Positions 33,896-42,505 of a DNA stretch of 64,000 nt are shown here, piece after piece. The translations under genes and the position numbers were made by a program. How positions within the stretch are numbered: position 1 is the stretch's first letter; each line of letters begins with the position of its first letter. Source of the DNA: Marinagarivorans cellulosilyticus (GTDB lineage: Bacteria > Pseudomonadota > Gammaproteobacteria > Pseudomonadales > Cellvibrionaceae); contig NZ_AP023086.1 of assembly GCF_021655555.1 (NCBI RefSeq), positions 3,130,685 through 3,194,684 of the forward strand, in the 5' to 3' direction. The notes beneath the pieces are model-generated. The model was not told the origin of the DNA. It saw nothing but the letters and a program-made list of their open reading frames with translations, and did no database searches.

Positions 33896-34771
33896 TTAAG
33901 CTATCACCCTAAATGATAAATCAATTGCCTCAAGGTGTTTGGTTAGAGCGCCCACGGAGATGCGGTAGGGTTGGCAGCTTGGTAGTGCTTCAAAATTATC
34001 GAGTTCAACGTTGCCAGAAACTTCAAAAACACTGTTTGGCGCTGGAGTGTTTAGAATCTCGAGTGTATCTTCGCGGCTAAAGTTGTCGAGCATAATAATG
34101 TCTGCTTTAGCGCTGAGCGCTTCCTCAAGCTCTGCTCGCGTTTCGACTTCTACTTGAACAGGCTTGCCTGGCGCCATTGTTCTAGCTTGTGTAATAGCTG
34201 CGCTGATGCCGCCACAAGCACAAATGTGATTTTCTTTTATTAAGAATGCATCCCACAAGCCAATGCGATGATTGTGGCAGCCGCCAACAGCTACAGCATA
34301 CTTTTGTGCGATGCGTAACCCCGGTAGTGTTTTACGGGTGTCGAGCAAGGTAATTGCTGTGCCTTTGACGAGGTCGGCGTATTGGCGGGCAAGGGTTGCC
34401 GTGGCGCTTAATGTTTGCAGCAAGTTAAGTGCTGCGCGCTCACCAGTGAGTAGGGTGCGGGCATTGCCGCTAATTTCAAATAAGGTATCGTTGGCGTTTG
34501 CGGTATCGCCATCGCTCTTTAACCATTGTATGTTGGTTTTACCGCCATACTGGACATCTAGAAAGGAAAAAATAGCATCGACCCATGCGCTGCCACAAAC
34601 TACGGCTTTTTCGCGGGTAATGACGCGTGCTCGTATGCTCTTGTCTTGGGGAATGAGCGCTGCGGTAATATCGCCGGTGTTAATGTCTTCTTGCAGTGCA
34701 GCTTTTGCGTTGGTTTCTATCGCTTGAGCAAGTAGTGCAGGCTCTACGCCTAGTCCAATAAACTCAGACAC
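33896..34771 (-). CDS. nadC: quinolinate phosphoribosyltransferase (nicotinate-nucleotide pyrophosphorylase)
   Basis: Third step of de novo NAD synthesis: quinolinate plus PRPP gives nicotinate mononucleotide, CO2 and PPi. 291 residues, normal size. Family motifs: EDINTGDITAALIP at the N-terminus, LDTRKTLPGLRIAQKYAV (about 140-158) with the substrate-binding Arg/Lys, GGCHNHRIGLWDAFLIKENH, VEVETRAELEEAL and IMLDNFS. The gene lies 2 bp before the stop side of smpB in the same direction, so both are transcribed from upstream of smpB. A NUDIX-type regulator is encoded 11 kb away. Confidence 0.95.
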   Translation of the reverse strand: MSEFIGLGVEPALLAQAIETNAKAALQEDINTGDITAALIPQDKSIRARVITREKAVVCGSAWVDAIFSFLDVQYGGKTNIQWLKSDGDTANANDTLFEISGNARTLLTGERAALNLLQTLSATATLARQYADLVKGTAITLLDTRKTLPGLRIAQKYAVAVGGCHNHRIGLWDAFLIKENHICACGGISAAITQARTMAPGKPVQVEVETRAELEEALSAKADIIMLDNFSREDTLEILNTPAPNSVFEVSGNVELDNFEALPSCQPYRISVGALTKHLEAIDLSFRVIA

Positions 34772-34773
34772 CC

Positions 34774-35262
34774 TTAGCCCTCTCGGTTATGGGCGCGCAT
34801 GGCGCGTTGTTTTTGCTGGGACCAGTCGCGTTCTTTTTCGGTATTGCGTTTGTCGTGCATTTGCTTACCTTTGGCCAGTGCAATTTCGCACTTCACCATA
34901 TGGCGCTTCCAGTAAAGGCTGGTAGCCACAACGGTGTAACCCTTTTGGTTAACCGCTGCTTGTAGGCGATCTAGCTCTTTACGTTTAAGTAGTAGCTTGC
35001 GATAACGGGTGGGTTCGGTGACAAAGTGCGTGCAAGCGGTGCCTAGGGGCTGGATTTGTGCGCCCATTAGCCAAGCCTCGTCATTTTGAAAATACACGTA
35101 GCTTTCGGTGAGCTGACCTTTGCCTTCACGCAGACTTTTAACTTCCCAGCCGGTTAGCGCTAGGCCCGCCTCAAAGCGGTCTTCAATAAAGTAATCGTGT
35201 CTGGCGCGGCGGTTAGTCGCAATAGTGTTGCTCGACGGCTGTTTTTTCTTCTTTGTGCCCAT
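34774..35262 (-). CDS. smpB: SsrA-binding protein SmpB
   Basis: Binds tmRNA and delivers it to stalled ribosomes for trans-translation. 162 residues, typical. Motifs ARHDYFIEDRFEAGLALTGW, EVKSLREGKGQL, ESYVYF and the basic C-terminal tail DWSQQKQRAMRAHNR. Starts with MGTKKKKQ. Transcribed away from rimO, with the divergent promoters in the 142 bp between them. nadC follows immediately on the same strand. The tmRNA gene itself is not seen in the window. Confidence 0.97.
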   Translation of the reverse strand: MGTKKKKQPSSNTIATNRRARHDYFIEDRFEAGLALTGWEVKSLREGKGQLTESYVYFQNDEAWLMGAQIQPLGTACTHFVTEPTRYRKLLLKRKELDRLQAAVNQKGYTVVATSLYWKRHMVKCEIALAKGKQMHDKRNTEKERDWSQQKQRAMRAHNREG

Positions 35263-35404
35263 GGTCTTTCTATCAAGGTTAACGGGGCGAGTAGCCTAAT
35301 GCATGTCTGCGGGCGTGTAAATAACGGCAGCTACGCCGCAGCCGACGGTTTCTGGTAGAATCGCGCCTTTTCGACATCTTGGATTGGTAGGCGGTAGCGC
35401 AGTT

Positions 35405-36742
35405 ATGACAGATAAAAACGGTAAGGTAGGCTTTGTATCGCTCGGGTGTCCGAAAGCATTAGTGGATTCAGAGCGCATTCTGACGCAGCTGCGTACCGAC
35501 GGTTATGATGTGGTGCCCAGTTATCATGATGCTGATGTGGTGGTGGTGAATACATGTGGCTTTATCGATAGCGCTAAACAGGAGTCGCTAGATGCCATTG
35601 GGGAAGCCATGAAAGAAAACGGCCGAGTTATCGTAACTGGTTGTATGGGTGTCGAAGAAGAGGCTATTCGCGAGGTTCACCCCAATGTGCTGTCTGTTAC
35701 TGGTCCCCAGCAATACGAGCAGGTCGTGGGTGCGGTGCATGAGGTCATTCCTCCTTCGCGTGAGCATGACCCTTTTTTGGATTTGGTGCCGCCGCAAGGT
35801 ATTAAATTAACACCTCGGCACTACGCGTATTTGAAAATATCTGAAGGCTGTAATCACAGTTGTTCTTTCTGCATTATTCCTTCTATGCGCGGTAAGTTGG
35901 TTAGCCGCCCGGTAGGCGATGTGCTGGATGAGGCTGAGCGTTTAGTTAAGGCTGGTACGCAAGAGCTACTCGTGGTGTCGCAAGATACCAGCGCTTATGG
36001 CGTGGATATGAAATACCGCACCGGCTTTTGGCAAGGTCGGCCGGTCAAAACAAAAATGTACGACTTGTGCAATGCCCTTGGCGATTTGGGTGCGTGGGTG
36101 CGCTTACACTATGTTTACCCATACCCGAATGTCGATGACATCATCCCTTTAATGGCTGAAGGCAAAGTGCTGCCTTACCTCGATATGCCGTTGCAGCACG
36201 CAAGCCCCAGCGTGCTTAAAGCGATGAAACGGCCGGGCCAGCAAGAAAAAACGATTGAGCGCATTCGTGCATGGCGGAATATTTGCCCGGATATCACCTT
36301 GCGTTCCACCTTTATTGTGGGGTTTCCTGGTGAGACAGAAAACGATTTTGAATACTTGCTGGATTGGCTGGATGAGGCCCAGCTGGATCGTGTTGGGTGC
36401 TTTGAATATTCTCCCGTTGACGGTGCGAGCGCCAACAAGCTGGCTGACCATGTCCCAGACGAAGTTAAAAAGGAGCGCTGGGAGCGCTTTATGGCAAAGC
36501 AACAAGAGATCTCGGCCAAGCGCTTGCAGCAAAAAATTGGCAGTGTACGTGAGGTGCTAATTGATTCTGTTGAGCCGGGAGTCGCAATAGGCAGAACAGC
36601 GGCAGACGCCCCCGAAATTGACGGCATTATCACGTTGGATGATGATTATGGTTTACAGCCTGGTCATCGTTTGAATGTACGTATTACTGATGCGGACGAG
36701 TACGATCTATGGGGCGAACCGGCAGAGATGGACAGCGAGTAA
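35405..36742 (+). CDS. rimO: ribosomal protein S12 methylthiotransferase RimO
   Basis: Radical-SAM enzyme that adds a methylthio group to Asp of ribosomal protein S12. The ATG at 35405 (AGGCGG upstream) fits better than a TTG 21 bp earlier. N-terminal GFVSLGCPKALVDSERI with the first cluster Cys, VVNTCGFID and GCMGVEEE; radical-SAM CNHSCSFC (about 145-152), with IPSMRGKLVSRP next; C-terminal TRAM domain ending with DEYDLWGE. 445 residues, normal. A second methylthiotransferase, MiaB, is encoded 6 kb away. Transcribed divergently from smpB. Confidence 0.95.
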   Translation: MTDKNGKVGFVSLGCPKALVDSERILTQLRTDGYDVVPSYHDADVVVVNTCGFIDSAKQESLDAIGEAMKENGRVIVTGCMGVEEEAIREVHPNVLSVTGPQQYEQVVGAVHEVIPPSREHDPFLDLVPPQGIKLTPRHYAYLKISEGCNHSCSFCIIPSMRGKLVSRPVGDVLDEAERLVKAGTQELLVVSQDTSAYGVDMKYRTGFWQGRPVKTKMYDLCNALGDLGAWVRLHYVYPYPNVDDIIPLMAEGKVLPYLDMPLQHASPSVLKAMKRPGQQEKTIERIRAWRNICPDITLRSTFIVGFPGETENDFEYLLDWLDEAQLDRVGCFEYSPVDGASANKLADHVPDEVKKERWERFMAKQQEISAKRLQQKIGSVREVLIDSVEPGVAIGRTAADAPEIDGIITLDDDYGLQPGHRLNVRITDADEYDLWGEPAEMDSE

Positions 36743-36790
36743 GGTTCTAGCTGCACAGCTTACGCTGCGCGCTTTTAACGAATTAACAAT

Positions 36791-37666
36791 TTAACGGTTA
36801 GCTGCTTGGCAAATGGGCTTTAAAAACTGCTCGATATCTCTTAGTGTTGGTGCGAGAAAGTTTAGCCCGCGGCTTGTCGCTACAATAATGTCTTTGTGGC
36901 TTACGTTGGTGTAAATATGTGCTGTCGCCGGCACACCGGCGCTTTGGAGTTTTTGTTGCAGTACAGTGGCGGATTCCGGCACTACAATAGTATCGTCCTC
37001 GCCGTGCAACAGTAATGTGGGCGGGTTGTCTGGGTGAATGTGGTTAACCGTAAGCGCCTGTATTTGTTGTTCTGGCTTTTCGCCAAACATATCGAGCCAG
37101 CGCGGCTTTTGTGAGGGCAAGAAGAAATCGTGCGGGCCCGATAGCGAGATATAACCGGCGACTTTTTCTTTATTTAAACCGGCCGCCTCTAAGTAGGTGG
37201 TATCAAAACTCACCAGTCCTGCCAGCATTGCACCGGCTGAATGCCCCATCAAGATTAACGGTTTTTGTTGAATTAGCTGCTGTACTTTAGGCTGCGCAAT
37301 ACTTAAAGCAAAGTCTTCTACAAATGTGGGAAATTTTACTTCCGGGTAAAGACGGTAGTTGGGGATAACAACGGTATGCCCCTTGCGCCCCAATGCGGCG
37401 CCGACAAAGCCGTACATGTTTTTATCGCCACTATCCCAGCTACCGCCGTAGGCAAAAACAATGACACAACCATTATTGTTATCGGGGGGGCTGTATATAT
37501 CGAGTGCTTGCCGAGCATGTGGGCCGTAAGCAATGTTGTTGTCAGTTTTGAATTTTTCAGCGCTATTGAGTTTGTTGAGTAGCGTTGTTGGTGAGCATGC
37601 GGCAAGGCATAGTGAAGAGATACTAATAAAGAATGCCTTGATCTGCGGGAAGTGCCTTGCAATCAT
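36791..37666 (-). CDS. alpha/beta hydrolase (esterase-type) lipoprotein
   Basis: Exported esterase or lipase-like lipoprotein. Signal peptide with lipobox CLAAC (about 20-24) near the N-terminus. Fold landmarks: oxyanion motif YGGSWDSGD (hormone-sensitive-lipase style HGGxW variant with Tyr), nucleophile GHSAGAM, Asp in LLHGEDDTIV and His in NVSHKDI, giving a Ser-Asp-His triad. 291 residues. It is convergent with rimO and has no operon partner. Substrate not predictable; short-chain acyl esters are usual for the family. Confidence 0.82.
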   Translation of the reverse strand: MIARHFPQIKAFFISISSLCLAACSPTTLLNKLNSAEKFKTDNNIAYGPHARQALDIYSPPDNNNGCVIVFAYGGSWDSGDKNMYGFVGAALGRKGHTVVIPNYRLYPEVKFPTFVEDFALSIAQPKVQQLIQQKPLILMGHSAGAMLAGLVSFDTTYLEAAGLNKEKVAGYISLSGPHDFFLPSQKPRWLDMFGEKPEQQIQALTVNHIHPDNPPTLLLHGEDDTIVVPESATVLQQKLQSAGVPATAHIYTNVSHKDIIVATSRGLNFLAPTLRDIEQFLKPICQAANR

Positions 37667-37997
37667 GTTGGGTCTCTAGGTTTCGGGGCTTCCACTGATT
37701 TAATGTTTAGTGTTCGGCTCGTGCTTGCCATTTTTTATGTGCTAGCTGCCCAACTACAGTAATATATAAGCTTTTTATTGCGATTGCTGGGTTAATCCAT
37801 CATTGTGTTGCTGTTGTCGTATTTACGCGGATAGTCTCGTGGTTGTCGGCGGCGTTTATTGACCGGAAGCGGGCCAGCTCTCAGAGAGCTCTTACGGTGA
37901 TTAGGTTGGACACGGTGGTAGCTTGCTTCGGCCGCTGCCGGAGTTATAAAAAGCTAATCATTGTCTGCTTATGAATAAAGTGCAGGAGGTATGAGAC
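37667..37997. other. 331-bp upstream region of the NRPS-like gene
   Basis: Contains the promoters of the flanking divergent genes. The palindrome AGCTCTC-A-GAGAGCT (7-bp arms, 37876-37890) lies about 108 bp before the NRPS-like ATG and may be an operator. The ribosome site GCAGGAGGT is at the right end. No clear sigma-70 or sigma-54 promoter could be assigned. Confidence 0.4.
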
Positions 37998-40592
37998 ATG
38001 AAATCCGAGCTCCCAGTGTCCATAGTGGGCGAACAAGAAAATTTGATACATCAAAGGATTCATGATCACTCGATCAGACAACCTAACAACATTGCAGTCC
38101 GCTATCAAGGGCAGACACTCAGTTATAGGCAGTTATGGCGCATTGTTCGCTTCAGAGCGAAAGAGCTGCGCGCTAGTGGAGCTGTACGCGGCACGCCGGT
38201 TGTTGTTGCGCTAGAGCCTGGGTTGGAAATTCTTCCTTATATCGTCGCTATCATGAGCATCGGAGGCATTTACGTCCCGACGGATTTATCATTTCCTGAG
38301 GCTCGCCTATTAAATATACTGGGTAATTTTACCGAAAGCATTGTTGTTGTACCCGAGGCGCAAAGGAATAAAGCGCAAGATCTTGCGGATAAGAGCGCCA
38401 GTAAAATTACTGTTGTCTCATGCGGAGCAGACCTTGGGTCGATTGATCAGCTGGAAGACTTTACCGATGTCGGATTGAGTGTGGCTGATGAATCACATAT
38501 CTTTTTTACCTCGGGTACAACAGGTCATCCCAAGGGTGTGGTTTCCAGTCATAAAAATTTAATACATTATGTTGACTCTGCTGTGAATCGTTACGGGTTT
38601 AAGGCTGAGGATTGTTTTTTGTGCGCGGCGAAATATACGTTTAGTATAAGCTTGTTTGAGTTGTTAATACCGTTGTCTATTGGCGCTTGCGTGCAATTGA
38701 TTCCGCGGGCTACAGTTTTAGATTTAAAAGCTCTAGCTCAAATTTTAAAAACCGTAACGGTATTTCATTTTGGCCCAAGCCTATTAAAAAAATTACTGCC
38801 TTACCTTAAACAGCACGATAGTGCCGAGTATGCAAATATACGGCATGCGTCTTCTGGCGGCGATTTTGTGCCCTTAGCCGTACTTAGCGACCTTCGTAGT
38901 GTGTTCTCGCGCGCTGAGATTTATGTGATTTATGGTTGTAGCGAAGTGAACTGCATGGCCGCCACCTTTTTTGTTTCTATGGATCTTGATGCCATACAAA
39001 AGAGTCGGGTTGGGCTTGCACATCAAAATGTTGCAATTAAAATTTTAAATCAAGAGTGCTGTGATGTGCCGACGGGAGAGACGGGATTTATCTATATTGC
39101 CGGCCCTGGAGTCGCGAAAGGCTATCTAAACTTACCTTCACAAGAACGAAAAAGTTTTCATCTGTTCGATGGTGTCAGATATTATTCGACCGGTGATTTA
39201 GGTCGGCTGGATGCCGACGGAGACTTGGAGGTGTTAGGGCGTGCTGATTTTCAAGTCAAGATAAAAGGTGTCAGGATTGAGCTTCAAGAAATTGAAAAAA
39301 ATTTGCTTTTACTGGGTGAGGTGGCAGACGCCGTTGTTGTGAGCTCTGAGTTATTTGATGATATGTCAGGTAACCGAGACCCAATTTTAATTGCCTACAT
39401 CGTTTTTAGTGAATATAAGCCTGACTGTGTTAGCTATATAAGACAGCGGCTTAGATCCGAGCTTCCCGAATACATGTTGCCCAACCTGTTTGTTAGGCTA
39501 GCGTCGATGCCGTTAAACCACAATGGAAAACTCGATCGCTCTCAGCTTCCAAGCCCGAAAGTCGCCGATGTGCTTACGGCTGGCGAAGCGATTGAGCCTC
39601 AAGGGGATGTCGAACAGCAGCTTAGTGATTTCATGCTGGAATTAAATTTGTCTTCGCCTATTAGTCGGAATGATAGCTTTTTTGATGTTGGTGGTGACTC
39701 ATTAGCTGCGGTGACATATTTGAAGAAAATTGAAGATTTTTTTGACAAACATATACCTATATCATGGTTTTACCACCATCCAACCATTGCAGAGGCTGGT
39801 GAGCTTATTCGTCAAAATGTAGAAATTGATAGCGGTGATGAAGTTGTTGTTCTAAAGCAGGGAGATCCCGAATTACCTCCGTTGTTTTGCCTCTATGGTA
39901 TTTTTCTTTACCGTGATTTAGCTTTGGAATTAAGTGTTGCCAGAAGTGTTTGTGGGGTCTACTTAGAGTATGAAACTGAGCTCTTTAATGAAATGGCTTC
40001 GGTTGAAGATTCTCCAAATTTTATCAGTGTGACAAAGATCGCCACACTATATTTAAACTGTATTAAGCAGCATCAGAAAAATGGCCCTTATTATTTATGT
40101 GGGGAATCTTTCGGTGGAATAGTGGCGCTTGAGGTCGCGCGTTTATTGATTGCTGTTGGTGAAAAAGTGTCTTTTATAGGGATGCTTGATTCCTCTGGGC
40201 CTCATTTTTTACAGCGCTTTGGAGCCCTCGATAGGGCTTGGGTGCACGCTAAATTATGTTTAACTCAGGGGCTTCCATATATCCTGCCATTGCTACAAGC
40301 CAGAATTAAGGGGCAGCCCAAAACGTCCGCGAATGGCGGCGAGCTGGTGGTGGATTATCGGGCTCAGGCTCGAAAATTTGCCTCAAGTACTTATGAGCCA
40401 GAACCGTTTACTGACCCAGTCGTTCTTTTTCGGGCGCGAGAGCGATCTCAATTTGAGCCTAAGGTCGAGGACCTAGGCTGGGCTGAGGTGCTCCCAAAGT
40501 TAACGGTTCGTACTGTTGAAGGAGATCATCTTGGTATGTTGAAGAAAGGTTGCGTCTTTGATTTGGCTCAGAATATGAAGCCATATTTATAG
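37998..40592 (+). CDS. NRPS-like A-T-TE synthetase, A domain lacking Asp235
   Basis: Single-module synthetase of 864 residues with adenylation, carrier and thioesterase domains and no condensation domain. Adenylation domain about 10-520: A3 motif FFTSGTTGHPKGV, A4 FSISLFELLI, A7 YYSTGDLGRLD, A8 GRADFQVKIKGVRIE, A10 NHNGKLDRSQLP. The Asp that holds the alpha-amine in ordinary A domains (Asp235 of GrsA) is Ser216 here, so the substrate is probably not an ordinary alpha-amino acid. Carrier Ser568 is in FFDVGGDSLAAV; the thioesterase nucleophile Ser704 is in LCGESFGGIV with His in EGDHLGM. GCAGGAGGT precedes the ATG. A-T-TE enzymes are known that join aryl alpha-keto acids, but the substrate here is inference. 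Base use is AT-rich compared with flanking genes, so transfer is possible. Confidence 0.8.
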   Translation: MKSELPVSIVGEQENLIHQRIHDHSIRQPNNIAVRYQGQTLSYRQLWRIVRFRAKELRASGAVRGTPVVVALEPGLEILPYIVAIMSIGGIYVPTDLSFPEARLLNILGNFTESIVVVPEAQRNKAQDLADKSASKITVVSCGADLGSIDQLEDFTDVGLSVADESHIFFTSGTTGHPKGVVSSHKNLIHYVDSAVNRYGFKAEDCFLCAAKYTFSISLFELLIPLSIGACVQLIPRATVLDLKALAQILKTVTVFHFGPSLLKKLLPYLKQHDSAEYANIRHASSGGDFVPLAVLSDLRSVFSRAEIYVIYGCSEVNCMAATFFVSMDLDAIQKSRVGLAHQNVAIKILNQECCDVPTGETGFIYIAGPGVAKGYLNLPSQERKSFHLFDGVRYYSTGDLGRLDADGDLEVLGRADFQVKIKGVRIELQEIEKNLLLLGEVADAVVVSSELFDDMSGNRDPILIAYIVFSEYKPDCVSYIRQRLRSELPEYMLPNLFVRLASMPLNHNGKLDRSQLPSPKVADVLTAGEAIEPQGDVEQQLSDFMLELNLSSPISRNDSFFDVGGDSLAAVTYLKKIEDFFDKHIPISWFYHHPTIAEAGELIRQNVEIDSGDEVVVLKQGDPELPPLFCLYGIFLYRDLALELSVARSVCGVYLEYETELFNEMASVEDSPNFISVTKIATLYLNCIKQHQKNGPYYLCGESFGGIVALEVARLLIAVGEKVSFIGMLDSSGPHFLQRFGALDRAWVHAKLCLTQGLPYILPLLQARIKGQPKTSANGGELVVDYRAQARKFASSTYEPEPFTDPVVLFRARERSQFEPKVEDLGWAEVLPKLTVRTVEGDHLGMLKKGCVFDLAQNMKPYL

Positions 40593-40709
40593 TATTAACC
40601 CGTAACTATTACAGGTTAGGGTGAAATACTGTTTTCATGGCAGTAAAAAAGGAGGCGGCTCTTACTGGGCCTTTGCTTCGATATTGGTTACACTGCCTAC
40701 CCGTTTAAT

Positions 40710-40717
40710 CAAGGAGA
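40710..40717 (+). repeat. target-site duplication, left copy
   Basis: CAAGGAGA directly precedes the left inverted repeat of the insertion sequence. The same 8 bases follow the right end at 42074-42081. Eight bases is the duplication expected of the ISL3 family. Confidence 0.9.
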
Positions 40718-42073
40718 GGCTCTTCTCCGCTTTAGTGAGGTGATCTAGTGGCTTCCATAGAACATGGATTGCTCGTCAGGCATCGATGATTGCCTTATTT
40801 TTAGCTTGAAGTACTCGGTATCCTTGATGCCTCTTGCTCGCTTGCGAATCATGCCAATGCTGACATTGCCGGCTTCAATTCTGGCGCTAGTCAGCCCGTG
40901 TTTTCCGTAGTTACAAATGCCTACGCTATGCTTCCTTAGTGACTTTGCAAATTTCTTGAGATAGAGCATATTCGTCTGTTCCGCGATGTCGCACCACTGC
41001 TCCAATGCATTCATCATGGCGTCATAATTCCCTGCATTCCACAAAGCTTGGAGCTGCTCTTTGAGTATATAAAGTGTATTGATATTGGAATTATTTTCGA
41101 GCAATGTCTGGAGTTTATTGGCTTGTTTATCATTTAACTTGTCGGCATTTTTTAACAACAGGTAGTGGGTACCTTTAAGCTGCTCTTTGCCTGCGCGATC
41201 CGCCTTTCTGAACTCGATCCTACGCTGATTGCTCATGGCTTTACTGTAGTTTTGCATCACATGAAACCGATCGAAAACAATGTCAGCATTAGGCAAGCAT
41301 TCGCGTACCGATTTTTGATAGGCTGGCCCCATATCCATGGCTACCGCCTCTATGTTTTCAGCGGTTTGTGCTGGTAAGCGCTTTAGAAACGCTGTCAACA
41401 CCTCGGCTTTACGGCCTGTCTCAACGCCAATTAAATGACCGGATTCCATGTCATAAATCACCGTCATATAATCATGGCCTTTGGCTCTAGCGACTTCATC
41501 GACCCCAAGATATTTTAAGTCAATTAATTTTTCAGGATTAAGTGCAGGCAACGTTTTCTCTAGGTGAAATTTATCCATATTTTTCACCGTTTCCCATCGT
41601 AGCTTTAGGTGCCGACTGACCGTGCTGATACTCATATGGCGACACAATCCGCTCACCAACTGGCAAAATCTTTGAGTATAGCGATTGCCTGTATCGACAA
41701 ATTCGCAAGCCTCCATTAGACGCCTACCGCAAGTCGTCACAACTTGAGCGAGCTCAACTTCCAAATAGCACTCGAAGCCACACAAAGGGACATCACGGAT
41801 CGTTCTGCGCAAGTATCGGTTGATGTTGGCCGCCTCATTACTTGACGGGTCAATCGCTCTATAACGACGGTCTCGCTTGCAGTGTATAGTCAATCTTTGC
41901 AGGGCCAAGTCATGCTGAACTTGTTTGACACGCTGACCAGGAAGGCTCAAAATTTTGCTGGAGATGTTAAGGCTCATATATTCGTTTAAGTGTAGTGGCG
42001 TGAGAACCTTACATTTCAACGGATATGGCGGGTCTTAGCATCTCTTTTTACCTCACTAAAGCGGAGAAGACCC
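40718..42073 (-). mobile_element. ISL3-family insertion sequence, 1356 bp
   Basis: Bounded by inverted repeats of about 24 bp that differ at one position: left begins GGCTCTTCTCCGC and the right end, read inward, begins GGGTCTTCTCCGC. Each inner continuation TTTAGTGAGGT is shared. Eight-base direct duplications CAAGGAGA flank it. One transposase gene fills the element on the minus strand. Termini, size and transposase agree on the ISL3 family. It sits between the NRPS-like gene and the small gene at 42087, exactly in the latter's ribosome-binding site. Confidence 0.93.
40745..41977 (-). CDS. ISL3-family transposase
   Basis: DDE transposase of the ISL3/IS204/IS1001/IS1096 family, catalysing insertion-sequence movement. 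The ATG at 41977 (MSLNISSKILSLPGQRV) is preferred; a TTG 42 bp upstream would add 14 residues. Visible family marks: zinc-finger-like N-terminal Cys/His residues (CGFECYLEV), LGVDEVARAKGHDY, AVAMDMGPAYQ, DRFHVMQNYSKAM and a C-terminal helical region with ARIEAGNVSIGMIRKRARG. 410 residues, full-length with no frameshift, so it may be active. Confidence 0.92.
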   Translation of the reverse strand: MSLNISSKILSLPGQRVKQVQHDLALQRLTIHCKRDRRYRAIDPSSNEAANINRYLRRTIRDVPLCGFECYLEVELAQVVTTCGRRLMEACEFVDTGNRYTQRFCQLVSGLCRHMSISTVSRHLKLRWETVKNMDKFHLEKTLPALNPEKLIDLKYLGVDEVARAKGHDYMTVIYDMESGHLIGVETGRKAEVLTAFLKRLPAQTAENIEAVAMDMGPAYQKSVRECLPNADIVFDRFHVMQNYSKAMSNQRRIEFRKADRAGKEQLKGTHYLLLKNADKLNDKQANKLQTLLENNSNINTLYILKEQLQALWNAGNYDAMMNALEQWCDIAEQTNMLYLKKFAKSLRKHSVGICNYGKHGLTSARIEAGNVSIGMIRKRARGIKDTEYFKLKIRQSSMPDEQSMFYGSH

Positions 42074-42081
42074 CAAGGAGA
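42074..42081 (+). repeat. target-site duplication, right copy, serves as Shine-Dalgarno
   Basis: CAAGGAGA adjoins the right end of the ISL3 element and lies 5 nt before the ATG at 42087, so this copy provides a ribosome-binding site for the downstream gene after insertion. Compare 40710-40717. Confidence 0.9.
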
Positions 42082-42086
42082 AAACA

Positions 42087-42437
42087 ATGTTTAAAATATT
42101 GCACGAAGGCGAGTCGTTAGGGACAACATTATTTGAAAGTGGTGATCCAGATACGCAGTCTGTGTCTGGCGCTTTTAATAACCTTGGCGGCGCTATTGCG
42201 TTAAGTGCTTGGATAGTGTCCAACGGCGGTACCGAGGATGGCGAAGCGGTTTATGTTGTGTTTACTGATGCTTTTTCTGTAACTACGGCCGATGGCGTTG
42301 CTCTGGATATAAAAGAAGGCACTCTTATTGCTGTGCCTGACGAAGGTGAGGCCTATATCGAGATTGTGTTACGCGATGAGCAAGATTACCAGCGCTACTT
42401 TCCTGAGCATTTATCCGCAGTGGTATCAGGCGCCTAG
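42087..42437 (+). CDS. small acidic protein of unknown function
   Basis: Not recognised. 116 residues, strongly acidic (rich in Asp and Glu), no signal peptide and no membrane segment. Residues alternate as in a compact beta-rich domain, with VYVVFTDAF and IEIVLRDEQDY. The insertion sequence lies right in front, and the ribosome-binding site is the right target duplication. Before insertion the gene lay about 140 bp after the NRPS-like gene and could have been cotranscribed with it. The promoter is now likely separated, so expression may have changed. A strong terminator follows. Confidence 0.6.
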   Translation: MFKILHEGESLGTTLFESGDPDTQSVSGAFNNLGGAIALSAWIVSNGGTEDGEAVYVVFTDAFSVTTADGVALDIKEGTLIAVPDEGEAYIEIVLRDEQDYQRYFPEHLSAVVSGA

Positions 42438-42455
42438 CCTTGTAAAATCGAGCTG

Positions 42456-42501
42456 CTAAGCATAAAAAACGCCGCTAATCTGCGGCGTTTTTTATGCTTA
42501 G
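42456..42501. terminator. perfect bidirectional terminator
   Basis: Arms of 20 bp (42456-42475 and 42482-42501) are exact complements around a 6-nt loop. The stem contains a GCCGC/GCGGC core with A-run and T-run outside it, so it works in both directions. It ends the small gene at 42437 on one side and miaB on the other. Confidence 0.92.
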
Positions 42502-42505
42502 TAGT

